A stretch of DNA of 64,000 bases from Actinomycetota bacterium (lineage in GTDB: Bacteria > Actinomycetota > Aquicultoria > SURF-47): contig QZJE01000014.1 in the NCBI GenBank assembly GCA_003599235.1, positions 62,001 through 126,000 of the forward strand. The letters are read 5' to 3'. This document shows positions 7,009-17,136 of this stretch, in pieces (the first letter of the stretch is position 1; each line of letters starts with the position of its first letter). Below the pieces are notes generated by a model. The model was not told the origin of the DNA, did no database searches, and was given only the letters and a program-made list of their open reading frames with translations. The translations under genes were made by a program, and so were the position numbers.

Positions 7009-10000
7009 CTACTTCTTCCTAATTCCAATCACTAAAATATCATCGGTGAGATTATTGCAGGAGAACTGGCGGGCTTCTTCTACAAGGCCTTTTATGAGGT
7101 ATTTTAGGCTCTGATCTTTATTAGCTCGAACAAAAGCTCTTACACCTTCTTCACTAAAGAGCTTACCCTTGCATCTGGCTTCTATAAGACCGTCGGTATA
7201 CATAATGATAGCATCACCCCTATTCAAAGGTATTTCTTTGGTTTCATATTGCTGGTCTTTGCTTATGGAAACCGGAACCCCGGTTACTTGAACAAAGCGA
7301 TTATGATTAACAAGATATGGATAAGGATTGCCTGAATTAGTAATTTTTATAATAGATTTGTTGGTATCATATATAGCATAGGTTAAAGCAGTAAAAACAT
7401 CGGTTTTTTGTATAAATAACGAGTTGTTTACATCAGCTATTACTTGTTCCGGATTATGCATTAGTGAAGCTTTATCTCTTAAAAGATACTTGACTTTAGC
7501 AGTTTCAGCCGCTGCATCGATGCCTTTGCCAGCCACATCTCCCATTACTATTCCAGTATATCCCGGAGTTATCTCAAAGACGTCATAGAAATCACCGCCA
7601 ACCTCAGCTCCCGCAGAAGCTGATTGATAATAATATTCAAACTCTAGCCCTTCTATTTTAGGATATTTAGCTGGCAGTAAACTCTTTTGCAGAGTCTCAG
7701 CTATCCGATGTTCACCTTCATAAAGCCTAGCATTTTCTAGTGCTAATGATAGCGAAGCTGACAACCTATTGGCAAAATCTATTTGCTGCTTATTAAAAGT
7801 TACCGCAGCTGAGCGATAATTAAAAAAGATAACTCCTAATACCTTATCCCTTGATATTAATGGGAAAACCATGGTTGATTTAACGCCATATCGCTTAACG
7901 AAACTTTGGTTAATTCTAGTATCTTTAGAGACATCATTAATAATTACCGGCTTCTTCGCATTAGCAATTAAAGCCGCTACTCTATTCTGTTCGTTAGTAA
8001 GCTTTTCTCCAAGGAAACGCTTGTCGATACCAAATAGGGTGGTCCTTACCCAATATCCTTCTTTTCTTAAGTTGATTCCTGCTGCTTCGCATCTAATAGC
8101 TTCAGCTGCTTCCTTTGTTACTCTGTCAGCGATTTGTTCAAAATTAAGAGTTGAATGCAATATCTCATTAATTTTATTTAATGCATCGCTGTATTGCTTG
8201 CTTCTAACCGCCTCAGTGACGTCTACTAAAGATAATATTAATCCATCAACCTTGCCCTGATCATCTTTAACCGGAGCCAGCGTCCAATCCCAATATGTAG
8301 TTTCCCTCCAAGGCTGATCTGTAAATTCAAATGGTTTGGCTTTGTACTCTACTTCTTTTCCACTGTCTCTGACTTTCTTAAAAATACGTTCGTTTTCTTC
8401 ATTTGGGAAAATATCAAAATGATTTTTTCCAATTAATTCTTTTTTGGTATGCCCTGAGCCGAGAGCATAAGTAGAATTGACCGTCACAAATCTCATATCA
8501 TTATCAAGATAGGCAAGATGAGCATTAGTATTTTCCATAGTCGTCTCTAATATCTTTCTCTCAGCTTTTAGTTTTTTGGTAGCTTTCGTGCGCTCAGTTA
8601 TATCGGCGTTATAGAAGCGGATAGTTTTTTCTTTCGGTACCCTGCTTACGGTTTGTTGGAAAATTTTGTCGCCTACATTGATATCACGTACGAGAATATC
8701 TTTATTTTTCCTTGTTAAAATAGAAACTATGTTAGAGAAATCACTTAAAAACGGATGAGTAGTTTGCTTCTTTTTCAAATCAGCAAATAATATTTTAGTG
8801 ATGGGATTAGCATAAGTAATATTACCCGAGTAGTCGACTTCAAAAATGGGGTTGGGATTAAGCTGCGGAAAAGAGGCTAAATGGGTAAGTCTTTCTTGAA
8901 GTCGGCTGCTGGTTAAAGATATTGCTGCTAAGTCAGTAAAGGCGGTAGCAATACGAGCGTCATTATCATTAAAACCGCCTTCTTTGTTAGCCAGTCCCAT
9001 TATCCCTACGGCTTTTCCTTGAACTAAAAGGGGTGCAAACATCACATTATATAGTTTGGCATGGCCTTTAGGCATTAGCTTTTGCCACTGGCTTTTAGCA
9101 AAGTCATTCTCAAAGACAGTTTTAGCCTTCCGATAGGCGACTTCCCGTAATCCCCTAACTGGCATAGGAAGGTTGGGGTCAACTGTACAAGGCATCCCTC
9201 CGGCATCTAAGAACAATATTTCGTTTTCATTGGTCTCTTCGTTTAGTAGCGCTACATAACCAGCAGTAGCTCCAGTTAACTCTTTGGCGGAATCAAAAAT
9301 CGCCCTGGCAATCTTTTCGAAATCCTTGTATTGCAAAACAGCTCTAGCACTCTGAAAAAGGGCTTCCAGCTCATCCTTTCTTTTTCTTAGCACATTTTCT
9401 GCCCTTTTGCGCTCAATTTCCTGCGTTTCCTTCTGTATCCAAGCATAAAGAACCGGTGCAATCCTATCAGCTACTTTTTGTAACAACTCCTTATCATCTT
9501 CTAAGTAACCATTTTTTTTATTAGCAATATTTAAAAGCCCAATGACCCGATCTTGAAACACAATGGGAGCTGCTAGGTTATTATGAATTAATGGGTGCCT
9601 GGGTGGCACTTTTTGCTCTTTGTTGGTATAGAGAACCTGTTTTTCTTTTAACGCCCTGGCCCAAAGACCTTTCCACTTTTCAGGCGGATAATGGATACAC
9701 TTGTCTTCTACCTCACACTCAGCCAGCATCCTAGTCATGCTCTCACAAATTAAATGGCCTTGGCTATCAATATAGCCAAATACTCCATGCCTGCTTTGCA
9801 TCTGCTCTAAAACTACATTTAAAGCATCAAAGAACATATCACTGCCTGTTTCTTCAGCAAATACTTTAAGAATTTTGTTAGCAAAAGAAACTTCGGCACT
9901 TTTTCTTTTTAGCTCATCTTCATCCTGTTTGCGTTTAGTTATATCTTCACCGGAAACAAGAATAGCAGCTATGTTTTTTTGTTCATCTTTTAATAATGTG

Positions 10001-10383
10001 TAATCAAAAGAAAAGTTTTTTCTTTCGCCATCTTTGCTAATAATTGTTGCCTCTTGATGTTTGCTAGGCTGAGTTTTGGTAGTTAATATCTGGTTAAAAA
10101 TATTTACAAGATGAGGTTTTTCCTGTTCAGATAAAAAATCGATAAACGACCGGCCAATAACCTCTTCGGGTTTTTTATATCCTAAGGATTCAAGGCCTTT
10201 TTTATTGACAAGCTCCACTCTTCCATCTGCACCGATGACAGCAATAAGTGACCTAGCAATATCTAAATATTGGTCGGCAAGGATTCTGATACCTTGTTGC
10301 TCTTTAATATAGACTATTTGTTTTAACTTAATTTTTTGCTCGTCCATTTTTTGAAAAAAAAACAATCTGACTTGCCAGGACAA
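7009..10383 (-). CDS. Multi-domain PAS/GAF sensor with SpoIIE-type PP2C phosphatase output
   Basis: 1124 aa, soluble (no clear transmembrane helix). Reading N to C: PAS (about 35-150), GAF (about 165-315), GAF (about 340-490), PAS-like (about 500-595), PAS (about 605-725), GAF (about 735-885), and a SpoIIE/RsbU phosphatase domain (about 905-1120). The phosphatase metal-binding motifs are present: AEVGGDFYDVF, VMGDVAGKGIDAA, and TDDI near the end. Proteins like this dephosphorylate anti-anti-sigma factors in partner-switching stress pathways; no RsbV or RsbW gene is in the window. The start is uncertain: the TTG at 10383 and the ATG at 10347 (MDEQKIKL) both lack a good ribosome-binding site. 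A TATAAT sequence on the minus strand at 10441-10436 may be its -10 box. Confidence 0.9.
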   Translation of the reverse strand: MSWQVRLFFFQKMDEQKIKLKQIVYIKEQQGIRILADQYLDIARSLIAVIGADGRVELVNKKGLESLGYKKPEEVIGRSFIDFLSEQEKPHLVNIFNQILTTKTQPSKHQEATIISKDGERKNFSFDYTLLKDEQKNIAAILVSGEDITKRKQDEDELKRKSAEVSFANKILKVFAEETGSDMFFDALNVVLEQMQSRHGVFGYIDSQGHLICESMTRMLAECEVEDKCIHYPPEKWKGLWARALKEKQVLYTNKEQKVPPRHPLIHNNLAAPIVFQDRVIGLLNIANKKNGYLEDDKELLQKVADRIAPVLYAWIQKETQEIERKRAENVLRKRKDELEALFQSARAVLQYKDFEKIARAIFDSAKELTGATAGYVALLNEETNENEILFLDAGGMPCTVDPNLPMPVRGLREVAYRKAKTVFENDFAKSQWQKLMPKGHAKLYNVMFAPLLVQGKAVGIMGLANKEGGFNDNDARIATAFTDLAAISLTSSRLQERLTHLASFPQLNPNPIFEVDYSGNITYANPITKILFADLKKKQTTHPFLSDFSNIVSILTRKNKDILVRDINVGDKIFQQTVSRVPKEKTIRFYNADITERTKATKKLKAERKILETTMENTNAHLAYLDNDMRFVTVNSTYALGSGHTKKELIGKNHFDIFPNEENERIFKKVRDSGKEVEYKAKPFEFTDQPWRETTYWDWTLAPVKDDQGKVDGLILSLVDVTEAVRSKQYSDALNKINEILHSTLNFEQIADRVTKEAAEAIRCEAAGINLRKEGYWVRTTLFGIDKRFLGEKLTNEQNRVAALIANAKKPVIINDVSKDTRINQSFVKRYGVKSTMVFPLISRDKVLGVIFFNYRSAAVTFNKQQIDFANRLSASLSLALENARLYEGEHRIAETLQKSLLPAKYPKIEGLEFEYYYQSASAGAEVGGDFYDVFEITPGYTGIVMGDVAGKGIDAAAETAKVKYLLRDKASLMHNPEQVIADVNNSLFIQKTDVFTALTYAIYDTNKSIIKITNSGNPYPYLVNHNRFVQVTGVPVSISKDQQYETKEIPLNRGDAIIMYTDGLIEARCKGKLFSEEGVRAFVRANKDQSLKYLIKGLVEEARQFSCNNLTDDILVIGIRKK

Positions 10384-10494
10384 TAATTAGAAAGCTGGTA
10401 TGTCTTATGCAGAGAATACTATTATTATCAATTTAATTATATACCCACAAGCAAGCGAATGCTAACATGTGATAATACGATTGAATATATTAGG

Positions 10495-11496
10495 TTAACG
10501 TTTACATTCAGCTAGAAAACGCACCCTATCTAGAGCAACCGCTACATGATTAGCTAACGTTTCTAAATAATCAATTTGTCTATTATTGGGAACCTTGACA
10601 CCTTCATTCCCAAAAGTGCCCATAACAAATAACCCTAACTTCTTTTCGGCCAGTATTAATGGTACCGCCACTATTGTTCGATTCTTAGTCACCTTTACTA
10701 CTTCTTTATTGGTAAGGGGGTGAGTTTGAGCATCGGCTATTACATGGACATGTTTAGCATGTGAAGCTTCTTGCAAATAAGGGTCGTCTGCCATAGGTAT
10801 AATTAGAAATTTTTCTTTTCCGATGATGGTTTGAAATCTTGGGTCCATTTTCATCATTTTTTTAGCTGCTTCTTCAACCGGACCTCCTGCATCTAAAAGA
10901 AGCAGTTGGTTTTCTTTCTCTTGAACCAGCTGAAGATAAACGCTTTCATAGCCCAACATTTTTTTTATTTCAGGACGTAGTGCCTCGATTATCTGAGTAT
11001 AAGTAGTAGCTTGGCCTAAAGATCTATATAACCTAAGTAGTGAGCTATTGTAGAGATCGTTCTCTTGTAGTATCTGCTCAACTCTTTTACGGTCTGTAAT
11101 ATCTCTAGAAATAGCAATGACTAACTCGACATTGCCTTTTTCATCCTTAACTGGAGAAAGTACATATTCATAGTACTTTTCTAAATCATCTGGATAAAAA
11201 ACAGTTTCACCCGTTAGAGGTTTACCGGTTAAAAAAACTGCATTGAGGCGCTGGTCAAATGGCTCTTTTACGTCCTTCTTGAGGTTTAAATCATTCCACT
11301 TTTTTCCTATCAGCTCCTCAAAACTAAGCCCTAAAGTTAAAATACCGCTAATACTTACATATACTATTCTTCTATCCTTATCGAAAACATAAATATGGTC
11401 TTTTGAAAAAGATAGTATTTGTTCAAGTAACCCCTTTTTAGAGTAGAGAAAACCTAACTGTTCTTTTTTATTTTTATACTCTTCTTCTCTAGCCAT
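10495..11496 (-). CDS. PAS-GAF sensor protein without an output domain
   Basis: 333 aa. A short coiled-coil start, a PAS domain with PAC segment (about 20-140, ending AISRDITDRKR) and a GAF domain (about 155-330). The sequence stops at LANHVAVALDRVRFLAECKR, which is where a kinase, cyclase or phosphatase domain normally begins, so the protein is either a stand-alone sensor module or a truncated kinase. The 111 bases after its stop do not continue the frame. It precedes the SpoIIE-type phosphatase gene on the same strand, whose GAF domains it resembles (both contain LLLLDAGG/ILFLDAGG), so the two may act together or derive from one another. The ATG is preceded by AAAGAGAT. Confidence 0.8.
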   Translation of the reverse strand: MAREEEYKNKKEQLGFLYSKKGLLEQILSFSKDHIYVFDKDRRIVYVSISGILTLGLSFEELIGKKWNDLNLKKDVKEPFDQRLNAVFLTGKPLTGETVFYPDDLEKYYEYVLSPVKDEKGNVELVIAISRDITDRKRVEQILQENDLYNSSLLRLYRSLGQATTYTQIIEALRPEIKKMLGYESVYLQLVQEKENQLLLLDAGGPVEEAAKKMMKMDPRFQTIIGKEKFLIIPMADDPYLQEASHAKHVHVIADAQTHPLTNKEVVKVTKNRTIVAVPLILAEKKLGLFVMGTFGNEGVKVPNNRQIDYLETLANHVAVALDRVRFLAECKR

Positions 11497-11658
11497 ATCT
11501 CTTTTTTTTTGCTTACTAACTTAAGTATTTACCCAAAAAGCCGATATAAAGAACAGCTGTTAGGTGTTAGCTATTAGTCATTAGGTGTGTTTGGAAAAAA
11601 CTATTCGTCCCTAAAAGCTAACTCTCTAAAAGCTAAAAGCTTTGACCAAGGAGTAGAT

Positions 11659-11802
11659 ATGCCTAGGGAAGATAAAGCTTATAAACCAAGAAAGCCTATT
11701 CTTTGCAAAACTGGAAAGGAAGAAAAGGAAGCGCTAAGAGCTATGGCTCATGCTCCCAAGTTTCCAGCTAAACTGATTGGCTTAAAAGCTAGAAAGAAAT
11801 AG
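11659..11802 (+). CDS. Small basic protein, unknown function
   Basis: 47 aa starting MPREDKAYKPRKPILC. The start is supported by AAGGAG 7 bases upstream; an upstream in-frame extension would read AAAAGCT micro-repeats and is rejected. The protein has one Cys, is rich in Lys, and ends LIGLKARKK. I do not recognise a family. It lies convergent to rpoD and 45 bases from it. Codon use is normal for the region. Confidence 0.5.
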   Translation: MPREDKAYKPRKPILCKTGKEEKEALRAMAHAPKFPAKLIGLKARKK

Positions 11803-11807
11803 CTAGT

Positions 11808-11850
11808 GTAACTTCATCCTTTAAGCCTTCATCCTTAAGCCTGAAGTTAC
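11808..11850. repeat. Inverted repeat between the small basic gene and rpoD
   Basis: GTAACTTCA (11808-11816) and TGAAGTTAC (11842-11850) are perfect complements separated by 25 bases that themselves repeat CCTTTAAGCCTTCAT-like text. It lies between convergent stops and overlaps the last codons of rpoD. It may slow transcription from both sides. There is no T-run. Confidence 0.45.
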
Positions 11851-13025
11851 TCTAAATAATCCCGTAATCGTTCGCTACGGTGGGGAATTCTTAGCTTTGA
11901 AAGAGTCTTTGATTCAATCTGTCTAATGCGCTCGCGGGTTACCCCAAAGACCTTACCCACTTCTTCTAGGGTGTGAGGATGCCCATCGATTAAGCCAAAA
12001 CGTAACTCGATTACCTTGCGTTCACGCTCAGACAACTCATCTAATACATCACGTAATTGCTCTTGTAAAAGTGAAAAAGAGGCTGCATCAACCGGAACAA
12101 TGGCATCTTCGTCTTCGATAAAATCTCCCAGCTGGCTATCTTCTTCCTCACCTATTGGAGTCTCCAAGGATACCGGTTCTTGAGAGATTTTTAAAATCTC
12201 CCTTACCTTTGATACTGGTAAATCCATTTCTTTGGCGATTTCTTCTGGAGCCGGCTCTCTTCCTAAGTCTTGCAGCAACTGACGCTGAATTCTAACCAGC
12301 TTATTGATAGTTTCAACCATGTGAACTGGAATTCTAATTGTTCTAGCTTGGTCAGCAATAGCCCTGGTGATAGCTTGTCTAATCCACCAGGTAGCATAGG
12401 TAGAGAACTTAAAACCCTTGCGGTAATCAAACTTCTCAACTGCCCTAATAAGCCCTAAGTTTCCCTCTTGGATTAAGTCTAAGAATAGCATCCCCCGGCC
12501 AACATAGCGCTTAGCAATAGAGACCACCAGCCTTAAGTTGGCTTCCACTAATTTTCTTTTAGCCGCCAGTCCTTCGCGCTCGGTTCTAAGTAAGCGTCTT
12601 TCATCAATGCGCTCTAGCTTGCCGGCCTTTTTATCTAATTCAGCTGCTGCTTCTTCGCCTTTCTCAATAGCTAATGCCAAGCTGATTTCTTCTTTGGCGG
12701 TAAGTAAGGGGACCCGGCCTATTTCTTTTAGATACATCCTTACCGGATCGCTAGTTGGAGTTTTATTAACCAGCTTAAAACGCTTGTTGATGCCTTCTTC
12801 TTCAACAACTTCTGCTTGTACTACTTCCTTGGTCTTTTCTTCTTCGGTATCAACGATATCGATATTTTGCTCTAGCAGATAAGTGTAGATATTTTCCAGC
12901 TGGTCGGTAGTTAGCTCAACGTCGTTTAATCCCTCGGTTACTTCATCAGGAGTTAAGCTGCCTTTTTCCAGACCCTTTTTAACTAATTCTTTTACTTCTT
13001 TAAACTCTAATTCTTTAGCTTCCAT
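11847..13025 (-). CDS. rpoD: RNA polymerase primary sigma factor (sigma-70)
   Basis: 392 aa housekeeping sigma factor. Region 1.1 is at the N-terminus (about 5-60) followed by an acidic linker. Region 1.2 starts at [11 protein letters not shown], regions 2.1-2.4 include [27 protein letters not shown] in part, region 3 follows, and region 4 with its helix-turn-helix ends [17 protein letters not shown]. The C-terminus [10 protein letters not shown] is similar to actinobacterial HrdB proteins. It begins with ATG after AGAGGAAAA and lies 7 bases downstream of dnaG, the classic macromolecular-synthesis pairing. hppA is upstream in the same probable operon. Confidence 0.98.
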   Translation of the reverse strand: MEAKELEFKEVKELVKKGLEKGSLTPDEVTEGLNDVELTTDQLENIYTYLLEQNIDIVDTEEEKTKEVVQAEVVEEEGINKRFKLVNKTPTSDPVRMYLKEIGRVPLLTAKEEISLALAIEKGEEAAAELDKKAGKLERIDERRLLRTEREGLAAKRKLVEANLRLVVSIAKRYVGRGMLFLDLIQEGNLGLIRAVEKFDYRKGFKFSTYATWWIRQAITRAIADQARTIRIPVHMVETINKLVRIQRQLLQDLGREPAPEEIAKEMDLPVSKVREILKISQEPVSLETPIGEEEDSQLGDFIEDEDAIVPVDAASFSLLQEQLRDVLDELSERERKVIELRFGLIDGHPHTLEEVGKVFGVTRERIRQIESKTLSKLRIPHRSERLRDYLE

Positions 13026-13032
13026 TTTTCCT

Positions 13033-14805
13033 CTATCGAAGGTCGCGCTTCTTAGCTTCCAACTCTATTAATTGTTTGAATAGCAAATCATATTTTTTTT
13101 CATCACTTACAGGATTAATCTTTTCTAGTTCAGATTTTAGTTCGATAATTTCGCGACTAAGAGATAATTCTTTTAACCGATTTGCCAATTCTTGCAGGTA
13201 ATTCTTAGTATATATACCACTTTTTCCATCTAAAATCAACTTTGAAGCTAGTTTCTTAGCATCAACATTGTCTAGTTTATCAACAATATCTGCTACCCTA
13301 AGCTGGCCATTATTAATTATTGTCTTGTAAAATTGGCGGTTTATCTCGCTTAAAAACAATTCTTCATCGATTAACGTTTTTAACAATTTAATGTTATCTG
13401 GTTTGCCAATTATTGAACCTAGAATCTGTTCTTCGATTCTTTGTTGTGGATTAAGGTCTTTTGATGAATTTTGTAGGGGTACAGTATGCCTCGCCCCTAC
13501 ATTTTTGGATTTTTTGCCGTAACCAACATAATCGTAATTGATATTATCAACCGGTAATTTCATTTTTTTAGCAATTTGAGCCAAATATTCCTGCTCGACG
13601 CTGGAATTACCAATTTTGGCAATAATTTCAAAAGATTGCCCTAACATATTTTTTATACTTTTTGGGCTTTTGGGATCATACTTAGTAATAATTTGCTCTA
13701 AGCAAAACTCGATTAATGTCTTAGCTTTTTTGGCTAATATCTTAAAAGAGTCACTGCCTTCTTTGTCAGCAAAATCAGCCGGATCCATCCCTTTGGGCAG
13801 GCATAAAACATATATTTCAGATTTAGTTTGATCATAGAAATCAATTACTCGACTGGCTGCCTTTAAACCAGCTTCATCGGCATCAAATAACAAAACGATT
13901 TTATCAGCAAAACGGGACAAAGCTATTAAGTGATCAGCAGTTAAAGCCGTTCCGCATGTTGCCACCACATTTTTAATCCCTGCTTTATAAAGGCTAATAA
14001 CATCTGTATAACCCTCAACAACATATGCAGTATTTTCGTTGACTATTTCAGCTTTTGCCCAGTTAAGAGCATATAGAACTTGGCTTTTGTGATAAACCAG
14101 GCTTTCAGGTGAGTTCATATATTTTGGATTGTCTGCCTCTCTTAGCACTCTACCGCCAAAACCTATGGGACGGCCTTTAATATCTAGAATAGAAAACATC
14201 AAGCGGTTAAAAAAACGGTCCCGCGTCCCCCTAGTGCTTTGGTTAATTAATCCAAGCTCGGAAATCTCTGTCTGCTTATAACCTTTTTTTATTAAGTGAC
14301 GGTATAGACCCTGGTTTTGATTTGGCGCATAGCCTAGATTAAAGAACTTGGCTATTTCTTGATTATAACCCCGTTTGTTTAGATAATTGCGGGCTACTTC
14401 TGCTTCTTTGCTTTTCATTAATCTAGCAGTGTAAAAATTGAGGACTTCTTCGTTTAGCTTATATAAGCGTTCCCGCTTACTTGTCTCTTTCTTTTTTTGG
14501 GGACTTGATAAGTAAGTAAGATTGTATCCGGCTCTTTTAGCTAAAGTCTCTACCGCTTGAGGAAAATCCAGGTGGTCGATCTTCATTACAAAGGAATAGG
14601 CATTACCGCCTTCGCCGCAGCCAAAGCAATGCCATATTTGATTATCGGGATCTACCATAAAAGAAGAGGTTTTTTCTTTATGAAAAGGGCATAGCCCTTT
14701 GAAGTAACGGCCGGCTTTTTTAAGAGTTACATAATCTGAAACTAAGTCAACCAGATTGACACGTTCTTTAACCTGACTGACATCGTCTTCTTTTATTAAA
14801 GGCAT
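13033..14805 (-). CDS. dnaG: DNA primase
   Basis: 590 aa. It synthesises RNA primers for replication. The N-terminal zinc ribbon has CPFH near residue 40 and CFGCG near 60; the catalytic core includes the TOPRIM motifs VVEGYTDV and LLFDADEAG; the C-terminal helicase-interaction domain follows. About residues 436-446 (VGARHTVPL) lie in the linker between core and C-terminal domain and are encoded by a palindromic repeat (13472-13501) that keeps the frame. The linker is normally variable, so activity should be kept. The gene sits 9 bases after hppA and 7 bases before rpoD. dnaB, its partner helicase, is at 61-63 kb. Confidence 0.97.
   Translation of the reverse strand: MPLIKEDDVSQVKERVNLVDLVSDYVTLKKAGRYFKGLCPFHKEKTSSFMVDPDNQIWHCFGCGEGGNAYSFVMKIDHLDFPQAVETLAKRAGYNLTYLSSPQKKKETSKRERLYKLNEEVLNFYTARLMKSKEAEVARNYLNKRGYNQEIAKFFNLGYAPNQNQGLYRHLIKKGYKQTEISELGLINQSTRGTRDRFFNRLMFSILDIKGRPIGFGGRVLREADNPKYMNSPESLVYHKSQVLYALNWAKAEIVNENTAYVVEGYTDVISLYKAGIKNVVATCGTALTADHLIALSRFADKIVLLFDADEAGLKAASRVIDFYDQTKSEIYVLCLPKGMDPADFADKEGSDSFKILAKKAKTLIEFCLEQIITKYDPKSPKSIKNMLGQSFEIIAKIGNSSVEQEYLAQIAKKMKLPVDNINYDYVGYGKKSKNVGARHTVPLQNSSKDLNPQQRIEEQILGSIIGKPDNIKLLKTLIDEELFLSEINRQFYKTIINNGQLRVADIVDKLDNVDAKKLASKLILDGKSGIYTKNYLQELANRLKELSLSREIIELKSELEKINPVSDEKKYDLLFKQLIELEAKKRDLR
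13472..13501. repeat. GTAGGGG-type palindromic repeat inside dnaG
   Basis: TGTAGGGG (13472-13479) and CCCCTACA (13494-13501) are perfect inverted ends around 14 bases. The element is read in frame as part of the DnaG linker. Its ends are the same as those of the palindrome at 5944-5971, and the 3' end also matches the repeat at 20663-20689. Confidence 0.7.
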
Positions 14806-14814
14806 AGAGTAATA

Positions 14815-16872
14815 CTAAAACTTAAATGGTGGATTTACAAATAACGGTGCAAACACCAAAGCCACTACCGTCATTACCTTAATCATAATATTCATGCAAG
14901 GCCCGGCAGTATCTTTAAAAGGGTCGCCTACAGTATCTCCGCAAACAGCAGCCGCATGAGCAGGAGTTCCTTTGCCACCAAGGTTTCCAGCTTCAATATA
15001 CTTCTTAGCATTATCCCAAGCTCCGCCGGAATTAGCCATCATAATGGCCATTAAGAAACCAACAACTAGAGCAGAGGCCAGATAACCACCCAGAGCTTCT
15101 ACGTTCCAAAGACCGATAACTATTGGACTTAATACGGCAATAGCTGATGGCAAAACCATCTCTCTTAGAGCAGCCTTGGTAGAAATATCAACGCAACGTG
15201 CATAATCCGGCTCTGCTCCCTCTTTGCCTTCCTTTAACCCTGGAATCTCTTTAAACTGGCGCCTAACCTCCCCTATCATCTGATAAGCAGCTCTTCCTAC
15301 CGCTTTTATAGCAACAGCTGAGAAGAAGAAAGGAAACATGCCGCCTAAAAATAAACCGATTGTTGTTTGATAGTGAGTAATATCAATAGATTTCAAACCA
15401 ACAGCTGCCGTAAAAGCTTTAAATAAAGCCAGGGCGGTAACAGCCGCTGATGCCACAGCAAAACCCTTAGCAATAGCTGCCGTTGTATTTCCAACAGAGT
15501 CTAGCGAGTCGGTTATCTCCCTTACTTCCGGTTTCTGACCGCTCATCTCAGCAATACCGCCGGCATTATCAGCAATGGGACCGTAGGCATCTACCGAGAC
15601 CACAATAGCCGTAGTTGAAAGCATTCCAACCGCTGCTAAGGCGATACCGTATATACCGCCGCCATCAATTGCACTTTCTCCGGCAATAAAGGCTACAGCA
15701 ATAGCTATTACCAGAATAATTATTGAAGGCGCTGTAGAGCGCATACCGCTAGACAATCCTTCCAGTATATTAGTCGCCGGACCGGTTTCTGAGGCCTTGG
15801 CAATTTCTTTCACAGCATTATGACTATCGGAGGTATAGAACTCCGAGACTTGACCTATAGCCATCCCGGAAATTAAACCAACGATAATAGACCAAAAGAA
15901 ACTAATTTTATCTGAACCCAAAATAAACCAGACAAGGCCGAAAGTACCGGCTGCTGCTACTATGGCAGCTGAATAAGTTCCCAAACTTAGCGCCCGTCCG
16001 GCATTTTTACCTTCTTCGGCTCTAACTAAAAAGGTAGCTAAAATAGAAGCTGCAATTCCCACCGCCGCTATCAGCAAAGGCAAAATGACCCCTTTAGACC
16101 CAAGTAACAAAGCACCAATAGTGATAGGAGCTACGATTGCACCAACATAAGATTCATAAAGATCAGCCCCCATGCCAGCTACATCGCCTACATTATCCCC
16201 AACATTATCAGCAATAACAGCCGGATTTCTGGGGTCGTCTTCTGGGATACCAGCTTCTACTTTTCCTACCAAATCAGCGCCAACATCTGCCGCTTTGGTA
16301 AAAATACCGCCTCCAACACGGGCAAAAAGAGCAATAGTAGAAGCTCCTAGGCCGAAACCGGCAATAATGAAAGCCGTGTTTTCGGTCAGTCCAATATAGT
16401 TATCGATTATTAGATAAACTATCGACAGACCGAAAAGACCAAGGCCGGCAACAGTAAAACCCATAACCGCGCCACCCTTAAAAGCAACGTCGAGAGCTTT
16501 GCCTAAACCGGATTTAGCTGCTTGGGTAGTCCTGGTGTTGGCCTTGGTAGCAATTCTCATCCCCACAAATCCGGCAGTAGCTGAGAAAATAGCACCAAAA
16601 ACATAAGCAATTGCAGTAACCGGACCTTGAAGATTATAATCAGGAGAAGTAATTGCAAATCCGATGATGATAGCCACTAAAACAATGAAGAAAGCAACGG
16701 TAGTATATTCCCTCTTTAGAAAAGCCATTGCCCCATCTTGAATTGCCTTGGAGATCTTTTGCATCTTAGCATCTCCAGGATCTTTTTTTAAAACTTGCAT
16801 TGCAAGAACAACCGCCCATAAAAGAGCTACCACACCAGCAATTGTCGGTACGTAATTTAGATAACTAGGCAC
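14815..16872 (-). CDS. hppA: Membrane-bound ion-translocating pyrophosphatase
   Basis: 685 aa with about 16 transmembrane helices. It couples pyrophosphate hydrolysis to H+ or Na+ pumping across the cell membrane. The substrate-binding motif is visible ([11 protein letters not shown], then [19 protein letters not shown]) and the second acidic cluster is at CVDISTKAA and [14 protein letters not shown]. The sequence GNTTAA, with Ala where K+-independent enzymes have Lys, places it in the K+-dependent class. DLYESYVG, with its Glu, is the form usual in Na+-pumping members, so Na+ transport is likely but not proven. The GTG start is preceded by AAAGGAG. It is the first gene of hppA-dnaG-rpoD. Together with ppdK it points to pyrophosphate-linked energy metabolism. 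Confidence 0.96.
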   Translation of the reverse strand: MPSYLNYVPTIAGVVALLWAVVLAMQVLKKDPGDAKMQKISKAIQDGAMAFLKREYTTVAFFIVLVAIIIGFAITSPDYNLQGPVTAIAYVFGAIFSATAGFVGMRIATKANTRTTQAAKSGLGKALDVAFKGGAVMGFTVAGLGLFGLSIVYLIIDNYIGLTENTAFIIAGFGLGASTIALFARVGGGIFTKAADVGADLVGKVEAGIPEDDPRNPAVIADNVGDNVGDVAGMGADLYESYVGAIVAPITIGALLLGSKGVILPLLIAAVGIAASILATFLVRAEEGKNAGRALSLGTYSAAIVAAAGTFGLVWFILGSDKISFFWSIIVGLISGMAIGQVSEFYTSDSHNAVKEIAKASETGPATNILEGLSSGMRSTAPSIIILVIAIAVAFIAGESAIDGGGIYGIALAAVGMLSTTAIVVSVDAYGPIADNAGGIAEMSGQKPEVREITDSLDSVGNTTAAIAKGFAVASAAVTALALFKAFTAAVGLKSIDITHYQTTIGLFLGGMFPFFFSAVAIKAVGRAAYQMIGEVRRQFKEIPGLKEGKEGAEPDYARCVDISTKAALREMVLPSAIAVLSPIVIGLWNVEALGGYLASALVVGFLMAIMMANSGGAWDNAKKYIEAGNLGGKGTPAHAAAVCGDTVGDPFKDTAGPCMNIMIKVMTVVALVFAPLFVNPPFKF

Positions 16873-17021
16873 TACTATTCTCCTTTCAATGAACCATTGT
16901 TAGTTGTTTGACCGTTATTCTCGAACAACAAAGCTCAAATCTCGAACAACAGGATATATGCATAATAACAGAGTAGGTGACTGAATTAAAGCTTTTTGGT
17001 ATCTTGCCGATATATAAGCTT

Positions 17022-17135
17022 ATGAAAGAATCAACGGATCACAAAATACTAAAGTACGCGCTAGCTGCTATGGTAATATTGGATACGGTATTTTTACTGG
17101 CACTTCCCTTTATTACCTTTGCTGTTACCAAATAA
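17022..17135 (+). CDS. Possible 37-aa single-helix membrane peptide
   Basis: A short open frame, MKESTDHKILKYALAAMVIL and onward, with one strongly hydrophobic helix (about residues 11-34) after a charged start. It fills the gap between divergent hppA and convergent dgt, ending one base before the dgt stop. There is no convincing ribosome-binding site, so it may be leaderless, or not translated. The only support is the clean helix and the placement. Confidence 0.3.
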   Translation: MKESTDHKILKYALAAMVILDTVFLLALPFITFAVTK

Positions 17136-17136
17136 T

